Source: Amycolatopsis sp. DSM 110486 (GTDB lineage Bacteria > Actinomycetota > Actinomycetes > Mycobacteriales > Pseudonocardiaceae). Taken from it: DNA of 64,000 nucleotides. Below, in pieces: positions 62,466 through 64,000 of this stretch. A program made the translations under genes and the position numbers. The notes under the pieces were generated by a model. That model was not told the origin of the DNA. It did no database searches and saw only the letters and a program-made list of their open reading frames with translations. The stretch lies in NCBI RefSeq assembly GCF_019468465.1, contig NZ_CP080519.1, positions 3,425,001 to 3,489,000 of the forward strand, read 5' to 3'. The first letter of the stretch is position 1, and each line of letters opens with the position of its first letter.

Positions 62466-63047
62466 AGGGATTCCGCGCAGGGCGAGCAGCAGGGCGCCGA
62501 AGAGCCAGCCGAGGCCGGCGCCGAAGGTGTTGGTCATGAGGTCGTCGACGTCGAAGATGCGGTAGACGAACGGCGCCGTCCCGAAGTTCGCGGTGAGCTG
62601 CGTGATCTCGATGGCCAGTGACACCGCCGCGCCCACGGCCAGCGCGCCGACGAGGCCGCGGCGCCACAGGATGCGGGCGAAGATCCCGAGCGGCACGAAG
62701 AGCAGCACGTTGAGCGCGGCCTGCTGGAACGTCTGCGTGCTGAACCAGTGCGCCGCCGAAAGACCGTGCTTCACCAGCTCCGTGTGGATGTCGGCGATCC
62801 ACTGGAACGGCCGCAGCTGCACCGTCTGCTCGAGGTGCCGGCCGTTCGCGCTCGGCAGCGGCAGGAAGACGACCGCGAGCGCCATGCACGCGTAGAAGAC
62901 GACCGCCGCCGTGGTCACGAGGCCGCGCAGCCGCGGGCGGCCGTAGCGCGCCAGCTGCAGCACGAGCTGCGGGACGAGCAGCGTGCCCCACAGCGCGAGG
63001 AATCCGATGAATCCGTACTGCAGAGCCGTGACCTGTGCGTTCGTCAT
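62406..63047 (-). CDS. VanZ family membrane protein
   Basis: The 213-residue protein has five to six hydrophobic segments and the VanZ-like pattern: LNVLLFVPLGIFARILWRRG, VSLAIEITQLTANFGTAPFVYRIFDVDDLMTNTFGAGLGWLFG. The F-D-DD-N-G-G-G motif is conserved in the family. VanZ confers low-level teicoplanin resistance in enterococci by an unclear mechanism; homologues are widespread. The ATG at 63047 is used. Its 3' end overlaps the small membrane protein gene on the other strand. A VanW gene is 5 kb away, but the two are not an operon. Confidence 0.87.
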   Translation of the reverse strand: MTNAQVTALQYGFIGFLALWGTLLVPQLVLQLARYGRPRLRGLVTTAAVVFYACMALAVVFLPLPSANGRHLEQTVQLRPFQWIADIHTELVKHGLSAAHWFSTQTFQQAALNVLLFVPLGIFARILWRRGLVGALAVGAAVSLAIEITQLTANFGTAPFVYRIFDVDDLMTNTFGAGLGWLFGALLLALRGIPSAIHAQAAGRERIDFAQTR

Positions 63048-63138
63048 GCCGAGAACGTTATGGATCTTGGGGGTCACGCCACTTCGGTCGAAGAGCCGGA
63101 CGGAATCCGGCCGGATCGGCCATCTGGCCGAGGGCGAC

Positions 63139-63270
63139 TTAAGCCGATCGGTCAGGCTCCTCGTCGCGCTGCTCGTCCTCGGCTCGCTCCGACCGCCACG
63201 CCGCGAAGACCGTGCCACCGACGAGCAGGGCGACGACCACGATCACGGTCACGACGATCTGCAGTTCCAC
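63139..63270 (-). CDS. Tiny single-pass membrane protein (43 residues)
   Basis: GTG at 63270 with a GGAG RBS five bases away opens 43 residues: a membrane helix (VVTVIVVVALLVGGTVFAAW) followed by an acidic, charged tail (RSERAEDEQRDEEPDRSA), ending in TAA. The codon pattern is well formed. It lies 91 bases upstream of VanZ on the same strand. The charged tail is the opposite of the basic tail of the small protein at 62289, so they could interact, but this is speculation. Confidence 0.65.
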   Translation of the reverse strand: MELQIVVTVIVVVALLVGGTVFAAWRSERAEDEQRDEEPDRSA

Positions 63271-63307
63271 TGTGACTCCCGGGGTTCGGCCGGTTGATCG
63301 CTGCCTG

Positions 63308-63335
63308 GGGGCTGCGCGTTACGCCGGGCAGCCCC
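63308..63335. terminator. Possible hairpin upstream of the 5'-nucleotidase
   Basis: GGGGCTGC (63308-63315) pairs with GCAGCCCC (63328-63335) around a 12-base loop. It lies between divergent genes, so a terminator is less expected than a regulatory hairpin. Confidence 0.3.
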
Positions 63336-63484
63336 GGTGCACCGAACCGGACACCCGAGCGAAAACGCCGGGTGACATTTGCCCATCACCCTCCTTTTTC
63401 CTCTGGTGAGGTCTCTCCCGTTTGGGCAGACTGCACCGCCGTGTGCCCGTTCCAGGGGACGACGGGCGCGAAATCGGAGGAAAC

Positions 63485-64000
63485 ATGAGGCTCTTCACCC
63501 GGCTCGCGGTCACCGCCGCGGCCGCATTGGCCACTGTGGCCGTCACGAGCGTGCCGGCGTCGGCCGCGCAGACCACGGACGTCCGGATCATCACGCTGAA
63601 CGACCTGCACGGCAACCTCGAGCCGCCGGCGGGTTCGGCCGGCAAGGTGTTCATGTCCGACGGGACCAGTGTGGACGCGGGCGGCGCGGCGTACGTGGCG
63701 ACGCACGTGAAGCAGCTCGAGTCGCAGGTGCGCAACTCGATGGTGCTCTCGGCGGGCGACAACGTGGGTGCGTCGCCGGTGATCTCGGCGCTGTTCCACG
63801 ACGAGCCGACCATCGACTTCCTCAACGAGCTGGGCGTGAAGGCCTCCGCGGTCGGCAACCACGAGTTCGACGAGGGTTACCAGGAACTGCTGCGCATGCA
63901 GTTCGGCGGCTGCAACAAGACCGACGGCTGCCAGTTCCACCCGACGTACCAGGGCGCGAACTTCCCGATCCTCGGGTCCAATGTGTACTTCACGAACGGC
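63485..64000 (+). CDS. Secreted 5'-nucleotidase / metallophosphatase, N-terminal part
   Basis: The first 172 residues are in the window; the gene continues beyond it. A Sec signal peptide (LAVTAAAALATVAVTSVPASA, cleavage after ASA) is followed by the metallophosphoesterase motifs: ITLNDLHGNLEPP (DxH), SAGDNVGASP (GDN) and VGNHEFDEGYQELLRMQ (GNHE). These make the two-metal site of the UshA/5'-nucleotidase family, which removes phosphate from nucleotides outside the cell. A GGAGG RBS precedes the ATG. Phosphate starvation control is possible, but no PHO box was recognised. Confidence 0.92.
   Translation, partial: MRLFTRLAVTAAAALATVAVTSVPASAAQTTDVRIITLNDLHGNLEPPAGSAGKVFMSDGTSVDAGGAAYVATHVKQLESQVRNSMVLSAGDNVGASPVISALFHDEPTIDFLNELGVKASAVGNHEFDEGYQELLRMQFGGCNKTDGCQFHPTYQGANFPILGSNVYFTNG

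Overview
The window is chromosomal DNA from a very GC-rich actinobacterium. Codon third positions are almost all G or C, GTG starts are frequent, and ATGA/GTGA overlaps between genes are common. The content (accessory genes of a type VII/ESX secretion system with a PPE-like protein, EspG and DUF3558 lipoproteins; FadE5; BkdABC; many TetR/LuxR regulators) points to the Pseudonocardiaceae, most likely Amycolatopsis or a close relative. This is inferred from gene content, not from a database match.

Layout. 0-5 kb: tail of an amino-acid permease, a decayed secreted tripeptidyl peptidase, a CPA1 sodium/proton antiporter, purA and a conserved unknown gene. 5-7 kb: a secreted HNH nuclease, then about 1 kb of gene debris with a five-copy 30-bp repeat whose cores resemble DnaA boxes. 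7-8 kb: a self-contained MarR/SRPBCC operon with a readable promoter and operator. 8-22 kb: a catabolic island with a GAF-PucR regulator, ribBA, a flavin reductase, three luciferase-like monooxygenases, an SDR, an alpha/beta hydrolase, a CoA ligase, an APH-type kinase and an acyl-CoA dehydrogenase, followed by a second ribB and a HAD phosphatase. The gene set suggests flavin-dependent oxygenation, lactone opening, CoA activation, and removal of a hydroxyl group through a phospho-intermediate (as in levulinate LvaA/LvaC), with its own flavin supply.

22-36 kb: two lipoproteins, a probably acquired LysR-MFS pair bordered by a broken IS481-family element, an FAD/NAD(P)-binding protein, an MFS transporter, a membrane diguanylate cyclase, and a TetR-controlled ABC exporter. 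36-46.5 kb: a GAF-LuxR regulator with an apparent frameshift, three small unknown genes, the branched-chain 2-oxoacid dehydrogenase operon bkdABC, an M20 dipeptidase and a polar amino-acid ABC transporter. 46.5-50 kb: an ESX accessory cluster with a duplicated leader/promoter element.

50-64 kb: a large membrane-anchored beta-helix-like protein, a SUKH protein, a thioredoxin-NHL protein, a GroES-like protein, a VanW protein, a GlsB-type membrane protein, FadE5 with twin operator dyads, a LuxR regulator, a mug-type DNA glycosylase, a methyltransferase, a VanZ protein, two tiny membrane proteins, and the start of a secreted 5'-nucleotidase cut by the window edge. No tRNA, rRNA or CRISPR array was found. 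Perfect hairpins mark most convergent gene ends.
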